Of a stretch of DNA of 16,860 nucleotides, positions 1-7,119 are shown piece by piece. The number at the start of each line of letters is the position of its first letter. The first letter of the stretch is position 1. Source of the DNA: JBGOUV01 sp041477815 (GTDB lineage: Bacteria; Acidobacteriota; Terriglobia; Bryobacterales; JACQDG01). The position numbers and the translations under genes are program-made. The stretch is taken from assembly GCA_041477815.1 (NCBI GenBank), contig JBGOUV010000110.1, positions 1 to 16,860 of the forward strand. The letters run 5' to 3'. The notes under the pieces were generated by a model, which had not been told where the DNA came from, did not search any database, and was given only the letters and a program-made list of their open reading frames with translations.

Positions 1-740
1 CCCGCACCTCCTTCGACCAGCGCTTCCGCGTTCTGAAGCCCTCCTCCAAGCAGATCGTGGCCGCCCTCGAGGAGGCCCTCAACCTCCCCCAAATCACCCC
101 CCGCATCGAGTGCTTCGACATCTCCCATATCCAGGGGACCGACACCGTGGCCTCCCTGGTGGTTTGGGAGAACGGCAAGATGAAGAAAGGCGACTACCGG
201 AAGTTCATCATCCGGACCGTGGCCGGCAACAACGATTTCGCTTCCATGCGCGAGGTCGTCACCCGGCGCTACACCCGCCTCCAGGAGGAGAATAAGCCCC
301 TCCCCGGCCTGATCCTGATCGATGGCGGCCTGGGACAGCTCCACGCCGCCGCCCAGGCCCTGGACGCCCTCGGCATCATCAACCAGCCCCTCGCCTCCCT
401 CGCCAAGAAGGAGGAGATCATCTACGTCTACGGCCAGGAAAGCGAGCCGGTGGTGCTGGACCGCTTCTCCCCGATCCTGCACCTGGTTCAGCAGGTTCGC
501 GACGAGGCCCACCGCTTCGCCGTAACCTTCCACCGCAGCCGCCGCGACGCCGCCCGCCTCACCTCCGAGCTAAGCCAGATCCCAGGTATCGGACCCCGCA
601 CCCTCCAAAAGCTCCTCAAGACTTTCGGCAGCCTGGACGGCGTCCGCGCCGCTGCTCCCGACGCCCTCGCCTCCGCCGTCGGTCCCGCGCTGGCCACCCG
701 TATTGCAGAATACTTCTCCGCCCCGGCTTCCGGGATGTAA
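1..740 (+). CDS. uvrC: UvrABC excinuclease subunit C, C-terminal part (5' end outside window)
   Basis: UvrC makes both incisions around bulky DNA lesions in nucleotide excision repair, acting with UvrA and UvrB in the cytoplasm. The open frame is already running at the left edge (first full codon at 3), so the N-terminal GIY-YIG nuclease and the UvrB-binding region are missing. What remains is the RNase H-like C-terminal nuclease: the DISH motif with its Asp at 117-119, the DGG motif with its Asp at 321-323, and the HRF motif with its His at 510-512. These form the expected Asp-Asp-His catalytic set. A tandem helix-hairpin-helix DNA-binding region with the IPGIGP motif follows to the TAA at 738-740. 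Codons end strongly in C. Identification is secure; only the start is unknown. Confidence 0.96.
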   Translation, partial: RTSFDQRFRVLKPSSKQIVAALEEALNLPQITPRIECFDISHIQGTDTVASLVVWENGKMKKGDYRKFIIRTVAGNNDFASMREVVTRRYTRLQEENKPLPGLILIDGGLGQLHAAAQALDALGIINQPLASLAKKEEIIYVYGQESEPVVLDRFSPILHLVQQVRDEAHRFAVTFHRSRRDAARLTSELSQIPGIGPRTLQKLLKTFGSLDGVRAAAPDALASAVGPALATRIAEYFSAPASGM

Positions 741-755
741 ACTCATCTACTGTAG

Positions 756-784
756 TTGTTTTCTCCGATCCACTGACCTAGAAT
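756..784 (+). promoter_or_regulatory. Candidate sigma-70-type promoter before the 1121-aa gene
   Basis: TTGTTT (756-761) and TAGAAT (779-784) are separated by exactly 17 nt. The -10 matches the consensus at 5 of 6 positions, the -35 at only 3 of 6. It lies between the uvrC stop and the ATG at 804 in an unusually AT-rich patch. Predicted transcription would begin near 791, leaving a leader of about a dozen nt. Confidence 0.45.
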
Positions 785-803
785 CGGACACGGAGTCTTA
801 GAG

Positions 804-3800
804 ATGCGACTGACCATACTTTGGGGTGTGCTGGGCTTGGCGGCGATTGCCTCGGCCCAGGAGGTGGGAGCCCAGGCCCAGAAATTGGAGCGTTCGGGCG
901 AAGTGGTTCGCGCTCGCGCGCTACTGGCCCGGGCTGCGGACGCCAATCCGAAGGACACTGGCGCCCAGCGCGCCTACGCCCAATTTCTGGACCGCTACGG
1001 CGACCCGGCGCGCCGGGAGGTCTACGAGCGCCTGCTCAACGCGCTCCCTGCCGGCGATGAGCGCACTGCGGTGGCTCGCCGCCTGGTTTCGCTCGACCTG
1101 ATCGCCGGCGACCGCGAGGCTGCCGCCCGTCATCGCGCCGCCTCGGGAATCCAGACTTCCTTCCCGGTGACGCCCGAGCCCGAGAAGCTGCCCGGCGAGG
1201 GCGCCATCCAGATTCCCGGCCCCTTGCGCTCCTTCCAGCGGATGGCCGCCGTCTCCAGCGACCTCGCCGCCGCTGATATCCTCCCCGCCCTGGCCCGCAA
1301 CATCATTACCAACGGCTATCAAGCCTCCCACTCCAACGAGGCCCTGGAGCAGACCGAATACCTCAAACTGGTCACCCGCTATCTCTCCCAGGCCCGGGAG
1401 CTGGCCACCCTGGCCGGCTCCGGTCAAGCCATCGAAGTCAAGGCCTGCGAATCCACCGAGGCCGGGCAGCTCCTGAAGATCCTCGGCTATCGCCTCCGCG
1501 CCGGCTGCGGCGAGGACGCCGTCATCGAAACCGTTAACGCCTCTCGCGCCTTTCTCACCATCGATTCCGGCTTCCCGCTGGCCGAGCTTGAAGAAGCCTT
1601 CCGCAAGAATCAGCCCTTCCGGTACGAGTACAAGCCCACCACCGTCCCGGTGCTGTTCGGCCCCGAGTATTGGGTCAGCGAGAAGAACAAAAAGGACGCC
1701 GAATTCATCGACATGTTCATCGCCGACCCTTCCCTGGCGCGCCTCTACCTGGCCATGACCAAGCTCGATCCCCACACCTCGGAGGAGTTGCGCAAGGCGC
1801 ATCCCATGGACCGCTGGAAGGCCTTCGCCCACGTCCTGGACTTCTTTGGGGGGCAGTTCGAGATCCGCAACGGCCGCGTCCCCTTCCCCGGCAACGAGAA
1901 AGCCGCCGCCATGTGGACCGAGATGGTGGGCGCTTCCCCGGACAAGGGCGCCGAGTTCATCGAGAAACTCATTTCCCGGGATGACGGCTGGATGGCCAGC
2001 TACTTCGACGCGCTCTCCCGCTCCAAGGGCCGGCTGCGCGACTACTTGACCGAGCCCCAGCGTCTGAAGCGCTTCTATACGGCGGTACGCGGCCGCGTCA
2101 CCAGCCCCGGCCCCGCCCGCCCGGTTTTCCGCTCCAACGCCGACATGCTGCTGCTCACCAGCCGCCTCCAGATCAAGCCCGACGGCACGCCCCACATCCC
2201 CGGCGGCCTGGAGCCCTGGAAGCAACTCTTCGTTGTCCATCCCCACGGCAAGTACGATGGCAAGCTCACCCGCGCCGCCACCACCTGGAAAGCGTCCGAC
2301 GACCTGATGGAGGCCCTCTTCGCCCTCTGCCGCAAGTCGGTTGAGAACGAGCCCCTGAAGGTCTTCATGGCCCTCAGCGACATCGACCGCAACCGCAAGA
2401 CGCCTCTGGCCGCCGGCACGGTCCACCGCCTGGCCTTCGAGTACCGCATCTACGGACCGCAGTACGCCGTCTTCAACGACGCTCCTTCCCTGCGCGACGA
2501 AACCATCCTGGCCGCCATGGACACCATGGCCGCCCTGTCCAAGGTCAAGGAGCCCGGCCAGCGCGCCGACACGGTCGGTATGTATCAGTCTCTGGTCAGC
2601 ATCTGGCAGATCCTTTGCCGGCAGAACCAGATCGGGGAGGCCAAGGCCGACGCAGCTTTCAGAAGCATCGTGGACCTGTTCGTCAGGCCGGTGAACGACC
2701 GCGAGATGTTCGACGCCGGCCGCTCGGGCATCAAGCTCCTGCTCGCCGCCACCGGCGCTCCGGCCGACGCCAACCCCCAGGACCGCCTCATCGAGCTGCT
2801 GGCCGGGCCCGCCCGTCCGGCCGACCAGGAGCATCACAAGCAGATGATCGCCGATCTGACCGGGCTGTTCGAAACCCAGCGCCTGGTTTCCCTGAAGACC
2901 CTCTTCGACCTGGCCGACCACCTGGAGAGCGTCTCCCGCGGCGAGAAGCTCAACATCGCCATGGCCAACCGCCTGGCCGCTCGCATCTCGGAGATCCGCC
3001 TCCCCCGCACCACCTTGACCACCATCGAGAAGAACTCCTTCTCGTTCGGCTACTGGACCGAGAAGCACATCGAGGAGCAGCGCAGCCTGAACCTCCGCCA
3101 GGTGGTGGACCGCGCGGCCGGGCAGCCCGAAAAACTCAATAACATTCGCGGCCACCTGGCCGCCATCCTGCGCGACACCCTGGTTGGCTTTAGCTATATC
3201 TACTACTCGCCGCCCGGGGGCCAGATCATCCGCACCAACCCGCTGTTTGTCCGCAGCCACGACTTCCTCGGCGTCCAGGCCACCACGCACACCTGGCGCT
3301 CGGCGGAGCTGTTTGGGACCGGCTGGCCCTCCAATGGCGGCGGCCGTTTGCTGGGGTCGCTATCCGGCCTGGCCTACGCCCTGGCCGAAGCCGAGCAAAA
3401 CTTCCTCATCCCCAGCCAGACGCAAGCGCTCATCTGGGGGGACCTGGTCCCCCAGATCATGCTCAGCGCGAAGGTCCCGCGCTACTGGCAGGTCACTGCC
3501 GACGAGCAGCATTGGCTCGCCCTGCATGTCCGTTTCGCGGAGGAGTTGTTGGCGACCGCCGCGCTGGACCCGCCGTCCCGCGAGGCCATACTCAGTAAGC
3601 TGGCCATCCAGGTTCCTCCCAACCGCCGCGCCCGCGTGGCCCGCCTGCTCGAGACCGCCCAAGTGCGCGAGGCCATCGAAACCCTGACGCCGTCGGAGCA
3701 GTATGTCCTGGCCCAGAGCTACCTCGAATCCACCTCCGGCTCGTCCTCCCCCGGCCCCATCGAGCAGGAGCTCCGCCGCCTCAGCTCTGCCCAGCCGCCA

Positions 3801-4169
3801 CGCGCCAGCGCCGCCCGCATATCCGCCGCCTTCGGGGCTCCCCACCCCACCCTGGCCAACTCCTACCGCCCGGAGCTGCTGAATCTCCACACCTTCCCCA
3901 CGCTCATGGGCTACTCCAGCCGGGTGATGGCCGAATCCTGGGAGTCCAACAACCTGTACTGGGCCACCTTGGCCGACGAGCTGCATCTGCCTCCGGCGCA
4001 GCTCAATCTCCTCATCCCCCAATGGACCCAGCGCGTGGTGGAGCGCATTTTTGCCACCCACCTGGAAGACTGGCCGGCAGTGTTGCGTTCTCTCCGCTGG
4101 ATTGGCGATGATTACAGGCAGAAAGCAAGGCCGCAACTATTGAACGAGATCAAGGCGTCGCTCGACTAG
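804..4169 (+). CDS. Large exported protein of unknown function (1121 aa)
   Basis: I do not recognise a characterised family for most of this protein. It starts with a clear signal peptide: MRL, then a hydrophobic stretch to about residue 16, then an ASA/Q cleavage site near residue 18. The mature protein is therefore predicted in the periplasm or outside. Residues about 20-110 look like TPR-type helical repeats (segments such as EVVRARALLARAADANPKD), suggesting a helical solenoid for protein contacts. The rest appears mostly helical and soluble, with few cysteines and no obvious second membrane span or catalytic motif. The ATG at 804 is chosen because it gives the signal peptide and follows a plausible promoter. 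The stop overlaps the Shine-Dalgarno of the next, VWFA-related gene, so the two are probably co-transcribed. The gene itself is certain; the function is unknown. Confidence 0.85.
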   Translation: MRLTILWGVLGLAAIASAQEVGAQAQKLERSGEVVRARALLARAADANPKDTGAQRAYAQFLDRYGDPARREVYERLLNALPAGDERTAVARRLVSLDLIAGDREAAARHRAASGIQTSFPVTPEPEKLPGEGAIQIPGPLRSFQRMAAVSSDLAAADILPALARNIITNGYQASHSNEALEQTEYLKLVTRYLSQARELATLAGSGQAIEVKACESTEAGQLLKILGYRLRAGCGEDAVIETVNASRAFLTIDSGFPLAELEEAFRKNQPFRYEYKPTTVPVLFGPEYWVSEKNKKDAEFIDMFIADPSLARLYLAMTKLDPHTSEELRKAHPMDRWKAFAHVLDFFGGQFEIRNGRVPFPGNEKAAAMWTEMVGASPDKGAEFIEKLISRDDGWMASYFDALSRSKGRLRDYLTEPQRLKRFYTAVRGRVTSPGPARPVFRSNADMLLLTSRLQIKPDGTPHIPGGLEPWKQLFVVHPHGKYDGKLTRAATTWKASDDLMEALFALCRKSVENEPLKVFMALSDIDRNRKTPLAAGTVHRLAFEYRIYGPQYAVFNDAPSLRDETILAAMDTMAALSKVKEPGQRADTVGMYQSLVSIWQILCRQNQIGEAKADAAFRSIVDLFVRPVNDREMFDAGRSGIKLLLAATGAPADANPQDRLIELLAGPARPADQEHHKQMIADLTGLFETQRLVSLKTLFDLADHLESVSRGEKLNIAMANRLAARISEIRLPRTTLTTIEKNSFSFGYWTEKHIEEQRSLNLRQVVDRAAGQPEKLNNIRGHLAAILRDTLVGFSYIYYSPPGGQIIRTNPLFVRSHDFLGVQATTHTWRSAELFGTGWPSNGGGRLLGSLSGLAYALAEAEQNFLIPSQTQALIWGDLVPQIMLSAKVPRYWQVTADEQHWLALHVRFAEELLATAALDPPSREAILSKLAIQVPPNRRARVARLLETAQVREAIETLTPSEQYVLAQSYLESTSGSSSPGPIEQELRRLSSAQPPRASAARISAAFGAPHPTLANSYRPELLNLHTFPTLMGYSSRVMAESWESNNLYWATLADELHLPPAQLNLLIPQWTQRVVERIFATHLEDWPAVLRSLRWIGDDYRQKARPQLLNEIKASLD

Positions 4170-4182
4170 GAGGGGAACAGTG
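4168..4182 (+). promoter_or_regulatory. Strong Shine-Dalgarno that fixes a GTG start
   Basis: AGGAGG at 4168-4173 overlaps the TAG stop (4167-4169) of the upstream gene and sits 6 nt before GTG at 4180. It supports the GTG start of the VWFA gene and suggests translational coupling. It is among the best ribosome binding sites in the window. Confidence 0.75.
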
Positions 4183-5163
4183 AGATCCCGGAAGCTGCTG
4201 GTTCTGATCGTTTTGGCTGGAACACTCACCGGTCTGCTGGTTTGGGCCCAGCAGGCCCCGGTCTTCCGCGTGAAGGTGGACCTGGTGGTGCTGAATGTGA
4301 CGGTCACCAACCGCCAGAACAAGTACGTCACCGGGCTGAAGCCCACCGACTTCAAGGTGATGGAGGACGGCATCACCCAGAAGGTCGCCTTCTTCGGCGA
4401 AGGCAACCAGGCCCCCGTGGCCCTGGCCGAGGGTCAGCCCGCCGCGGGCGCCGGCGGCACGGGCGGGGGCGGAGGCGGCATCGACCTCGCCTCCGACACC
4501 TTCGTCGGCACCAACGTCTTCATCCTCTTCGACACCTCCAACTTCATGTACCGCGGCTTCGTCTACGCCCAGGACGCCATCTCCGACTTCGTCCGCGGCC
4601 TGGACCGCGCCGACTCCATCGCCATCTACACCTTCAGCCGCAACCTCAGCCGGGCCGCCCCGCTGACCCGCGACCGGACCCTGGCCGTGCGCGGCCTTCG
4701 TCAGGCCGTGGTCGGCGACGATACCGCCCTCTACAACACGTTGCTGCTCACCCTCCGCGACGCCGCCCGCGTCCCCGGCCGCAAGGTGGTGATCATTTTC
4801 TCGAACGGCCCCGATAACGCTTCCATGCTCGCGCCCGACGACGTCCGCGCCGTGGCCGAAGACGAGGGCATCCCCATCTACGTCATCTCCACGTCCGAGG
4901 TGAACAAGGACCCCATCAGCGGCAACGTGTTTCGACGCATTACCGCCCGCACCGGGGGCCGCGTCTTCTTCGCCAAATCCTGGCAGAAGCAGACGGAGGC
5001 CTTCTCGTCCATCCGCGGCGAGCTGCAGAACTCTTACACCATTACCTACTATCCGCAGTCCAACCCCAATGAAGGATGGCGCTCCATCACCGTGGAGCTG
5101 ACCGGTGACGCCGCCAAAAAATACCGCATCCGTACCCGCGCCGGCTACCGGCCTAAACTATAG
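4180..5163 (+). CDS. Secreted VWFA-related protein (acidobacterial type)
   Basis: This 327-aa protein has a basic N-terminus and hydrophobic segment (about residues 6-23) acting as a signal peptide or anchor. It is followed by the conserved entry strand of this family (VDLVVLNVTVTNRQNKYVTG) and an LKPTDFKVMEDG motif. A Gly-rich linker (about 90-100) leads into a von Willebrand A domain. The metal-site motif is D118-T-S120-N-F122, so the last Ser of the usual DxSxS is replaced by Phe. Thr182 (DDTALYN) and Asp212 (SNGPDN) fit the other metal-site loops. The C-terminus ends in the family's typical RIRTRAGYRPKL. VWA domains usually bind protein partners through a bound divalent metal. The partner here is unknown; the 1121-aa protein just upstream is the obvious candidate. 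The GTG start is set by the Shine-Dalgarno overlapping the upstream stop. Confidence 0.9.
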   Translation: MRSRKLLVLIVLAGTLTGLLVWAQQAPVFRVKVDLVVLNVTVTNRQNKYVTGLKPTDFKVMEDGITQKVAFFGEGNQAPVALAEGQPAAGAGGTGGGGGGIDLASDTFVGTNVFILFDTSNFMYRGFVYAQDAISDFVRGLDRADSIAIYTFSRNLSRAAPLTRDRTLAVRGLRQAVVGDDTALYNTLLLTLRDAARVPGRKVVIIFSNGPDNASMLAPDDVRAVAEDEGIPIYVISTSEVNKDPISGNVFRRITARTGGRVFFAKSWQKQTEAFSSIRGELQNSYTITYYPQSNPNEGWRSITVELTGDAAKKYRIRTRAGYRPKL

Positions 5164-5188
5164 CCGGCGGCCACTGAACCACGACCGT

Positions 5189-5452
5189 AAGGAGTTCCGC
5201 ATGGCCCTGGCAGGGCCGCAACGATGGATGAGAACGTGGGGCGGTCCCCCTGGGCCGCAGCCGGCCCCCTGGCCGGCTTGGTGCATCTACTGGAATTCGG
5301 AAGGCCGGGCCAGGGGGCCCGGCGCGGCCCGGGGGGGCCGCCCCACATTTGACAGCCAGTCCTATGAACTCTCGCCTCCTCCTGCTCCCCTTCCTGTTGG
5401 CGACCCTCGCCGCCGCGGCCCCGGAGAACTGGCCGCAGTTTCGCGGGCCTGA
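5189..5452 (+). other. Orphan open frame behind a good Shine-Dalgarno, running through the palindrome
   Basis: TAAGGAG ends at 5194, 6 nt before ATG at 5201. This is a better start signal than that of the beta-propeller gene downstream. The frame from 5201 stays open to 5452 (83 codons), but it is rich in Pro, Gly, Arg and Ala, passes through both arms of the inverted repeat, and overlaps the start of the propeller gene out of frame. It resembles no protein I know. It could be a leader ORF, or the remains of an older gene start displaced when the palindrome arrived. I do not claim it is a real protein. Confidence 0.25.
5236..5346. repeat. Long GC-rich imperfect inverted repeat (arms about 42 nt, spacer 26 nt)
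   Basis: The left arm at 5236-5277 begins GTGGGGCGGTCCCCC. The right arm at 5304-5346 is nearly its reverse complement. Aligning the two gives a match from end to end with two T/C differences (both G-U pairs if transcribed), one A lacking a partner, and two single-base bulges. The spacer 5278-5303 is AT-richer. No T-run follows either arm, so it is not a normal intrinsic terminator. It fills most of the gap between the VWFA and beta-propeller genes. Its shape suits a dispersed palindromic element (REP/MITE-like) or a very stable RNA hairpin. No second copy was noticed in the window. Confidence 0.85.
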
Positions 5453-6644
5453 CTCAAGCGGCGTCGCGGCCGACGACCCCCGCCTCCCCGACCGCTGGAG
5501 CAAGACCGCGAACATCGCCTGGCGCACCGAGATCCCCGGCCGCGGCTGGTCCAGCCCGGTGGTGTGGGGCAACTCTGTCTTTCTCACCTCGGTCGTGTCC
5601 ACCGCCCCCGAGGAGCCTGCCAAGAAGGGTCTCTATTTCGGCGGCAACCGCCCCGAGCCCCCCACCGTCGAGCACCGCTGGGTGGTCTACGGCGTCGACT
5701 TCCAGTCCGGCAAGATCCTGTGGGAGCGCGAAGTGCATAAGGGCGTCCCCCAGAGCGCCCGCCACCTCAAGAACAGCTACGCCTCCGAGACCCCGGCCAC
5801 GGACGGCGAGCGCGTCTATGCCTACTTCGGCAACGTCGGGGTCTTCTGCTTTGACTTTCAGGGCAAGCTGCTGTGGTCCCAGCGACATAGTCCGGTCAAT
5901 ACCCGCTATGGCTGGGGTACGGCCGCCTCGCCCGTCCTGCACCGTGGCCGCCTCTACATCGTCTCCGACAACGACGACCAGTCCTTCCTCGCCTCGCTCG
6001 ACGCCAAGACCGGCCGCGAGATCTGGCGCGCCGGCCGCGACGAGAAGTCCAACTGGGCGACGCCCTACGTCTGGGAGCACGACGGCAAGACCGAGATCGT
6101 GACCAACGGCACCGGACGCATCCGTTCCTACGATCTGGACGGCAAACTCCTGTGGGAGCAGGGCGGAGCCAGCGACATCGTGATCCCCACGCCGTTCTCC
6201 CGCTTCGGCCTGCTCTACGTGACCTCCGGCTACGTGGGCGACCAGAAGCGGCCGGTCTACGCCCTGCAGCCCGGCGGCAAACTGGCGTGGTCCCTCCCCC
6301 AGGCCGGCCCCTACAACCCCTCCCCGATCCTCTATGGAGATTATTACTACACCCTCCTCGACCGGGGCTTCTTCACCTGCCACCAGGCCCGCACCGGCAA
6401 GGAAGTCTACGGCCGCCAGCGTATCGACCCCGAAGCTGCGGCCTTCACCGCCTCGCCGTGGGCTTACAACAGCAAGCTCTTTGCCCTGAGCGAGGACGGC
6501 GATACCTACGTGCTCCAGGCCGGTCCCGAGTTCAAGGTGCTCGGCAAGAACTCCCTGGACGAGATGTCGATGGCCACCCCCGCCATTGCCGGCGGCAGTC
6601 TGATCCTCCGCACCGCCTCGCGACTGTACCGCATTGCCCGCTGA
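5364..6644 (+). CDS. Secreted PQQ-type beta-propeller protein (BamB-like fold)
   Basis: The 426-aa product starts MNSRLLLLPFLLATLAAAAPENW, a signal peptide with cleavage near residue 18-20, so it is exported. The mature protein opens with the NWPQFRGPDSSG motif. It then carries repeated blade motifs in which Gly-Lys/Arg and a hydrophobic pair precede Trp (GKILWERE, GKLLWSQ, GREIWRAG, GKLLWEQGG, GKLAWSL), as in PQQ-enzyme/BamB-like propellers common in Acidobacteriota and Planctomycetes. I see no evidence for bound PQQ or for enzyme activity. A scaffold or binding role is as likely as a dehydrogenase-like one. I chose ATG 5364 over an in-frame TTG at 5349 because it starts the signal peptide directly; neither has a good Shine-Dalgarno. 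The gene sits immediately after the large palindrome, which may affect its expression. Confidence 0.88.
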   Translation: MNSRLLLLPFLLATLAAAAPENWPQFRGPDSSGVAADDPRLPDRWSKTANIAWRTEIPGRGWSSPVVWGNSVFLTSVVSTAPEEPAKKGLYFGGNRPEPPTVEHRWVVYGVDFQSGKILWEREVHKGVPQSARHLKNSYASETPATDGERVYAYFGNVGVFCFDFQGKLLWSQRHSPVNTRYGWGTAASPVLHRGRLYIVSDNDDQSFLASLDAKTGREIWRAGRDEKSNWATPYVWEHDGKTEIVTNGTGRIRSYDLDGKLLWEQGGASDIVIPTPFSRFGLLYVTSGYVGDQKRPVYALQPGGKLAWSLPQAGPYNPSPILYGDYYYTLLDRGFFTCHQARTGKEVYGRQRIDPEAAAFTASPWAYNSKLFALSEDGDTYVLQAGPEFKVLGKNSLDEMSMATPAIAGGSLILRTASRLYRIAR

Positions 6645-6646
6645 AG

Positions 6647-6652
6647 TATAAT
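6647..6652 (+). promoter_or_regulatory. Perfect -10 hexamer TATAAT before the DUF29 gene
   Basis: TATAAT lies 3 nt after the propeller stop and 11 nt before the ATG at 6664. A matching -35 is not convincing. If used, transcription would start about 5 nt before the start codon, giving an almost leaderless mRNA. Confidence 0.4.
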
Positions 6653-6663
6653 GGGGCAGAAAG

Positions 6664-7119
6664 ATGTCTGCCAAGTCTCCCACTGTCCCTGCGGCCCGGC
6701 TGTACGAGGAGGATTTCCTCGCCTGGACCGAAGAGACCGTCCGGCTGCTGCGAGGACGCCAGTTTACCGCACTGGACCTCGAGAACCTGATCGAGGAGAT
6801 TGACGACATGAGCAAGAGCCAGTGGCGCGAACTCGACAACCGCCTGGTGGTGGTGATCAAACACCTCCTGCAATGGAGGTATCAGCCCGCCAGGCGGTCC
6901 GCCAGTTGGGAGTCTACGCTCTTAACCCAGAGGCGGAAACTCCGCCGCTTGCTGCGGCAATCGCCCAGCCTGAAACCCGGCTTACGAGAAGCGGTCGTCG
7001 AGGCGTATCGTGACGCCGCGAAAGAAACAGGCGTGGAGACGCGCTTGCCGGCATCGACCTTCTCTGAGGAATGCCCCTTCACCGCCGAACAGATTTTGGA
7101 CCCCGACTTCCTGCCATGA
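6664..7119 (+). CDS. DUF29 family protein
   Basis: This 151-aa protein fits DUF29 (PF01724) from start to end: an N-terminal LYEEDFLAWTEETVRLLR helix, the acidic LDLENLIEEIDDMSKSQWREL segment (about residues 38-58), a basic HLLQWRYQPARRSASWEST stretch, and a C-terminal CPFTAEQILDPDFLP. The family is typically about 140-160 aa, soluble and of unknown biochemical role; it is abundant in cyanobacteria and scattered elsewhere. No signal peptide or membrane segment is visible. Its TGA (7117-7119) overlaps the ATG of the kinase gene (ATGA at 7116-7119), so the two are translationally coupled and may act together. The ATG at 6664 follows a TATAAT box and gives the full family length. Confidence 0.85.
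   Translation: MSAKSPTVPAARLYEEDFLAWTEETVRLLRGRQFTALDLENLIEEIDDMSKSQWRELDNRLVVVIKHLLQWRYQPARRSASWESTLLTQRRKLRRLLRQSPSLKPGLREAVVEAYRDAAKETGVETRLPASTFSEECPFTAEQILDPDFLP

Noticed and set aside
921..3290. A 789-codon open frame on the minus strand inside the 1121-aa gene
   Set aside because: It is the antisense shadow of a C-ending, GC-rich gene. It is extremely rich in Gly, Val, Ala and Leu, has no domain-like pattern, and is fully covered by a well-formed exported protein on the plus strand.
5349..5354. TTGACA, a perfect -35 match just before the propeller ATG
   Set aside because: Any matching -10 would fall inside the coding sequence near 5372, where the bases are CTCTCGCC; the match is probably chance.
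5454..6860. A 468-codon minus-strand frame opposite the beta-propeller gene
   Set aside because: Composition is typical of antisense translation of C-rich codons, and it crosses two real genes; no promoter or family motif.
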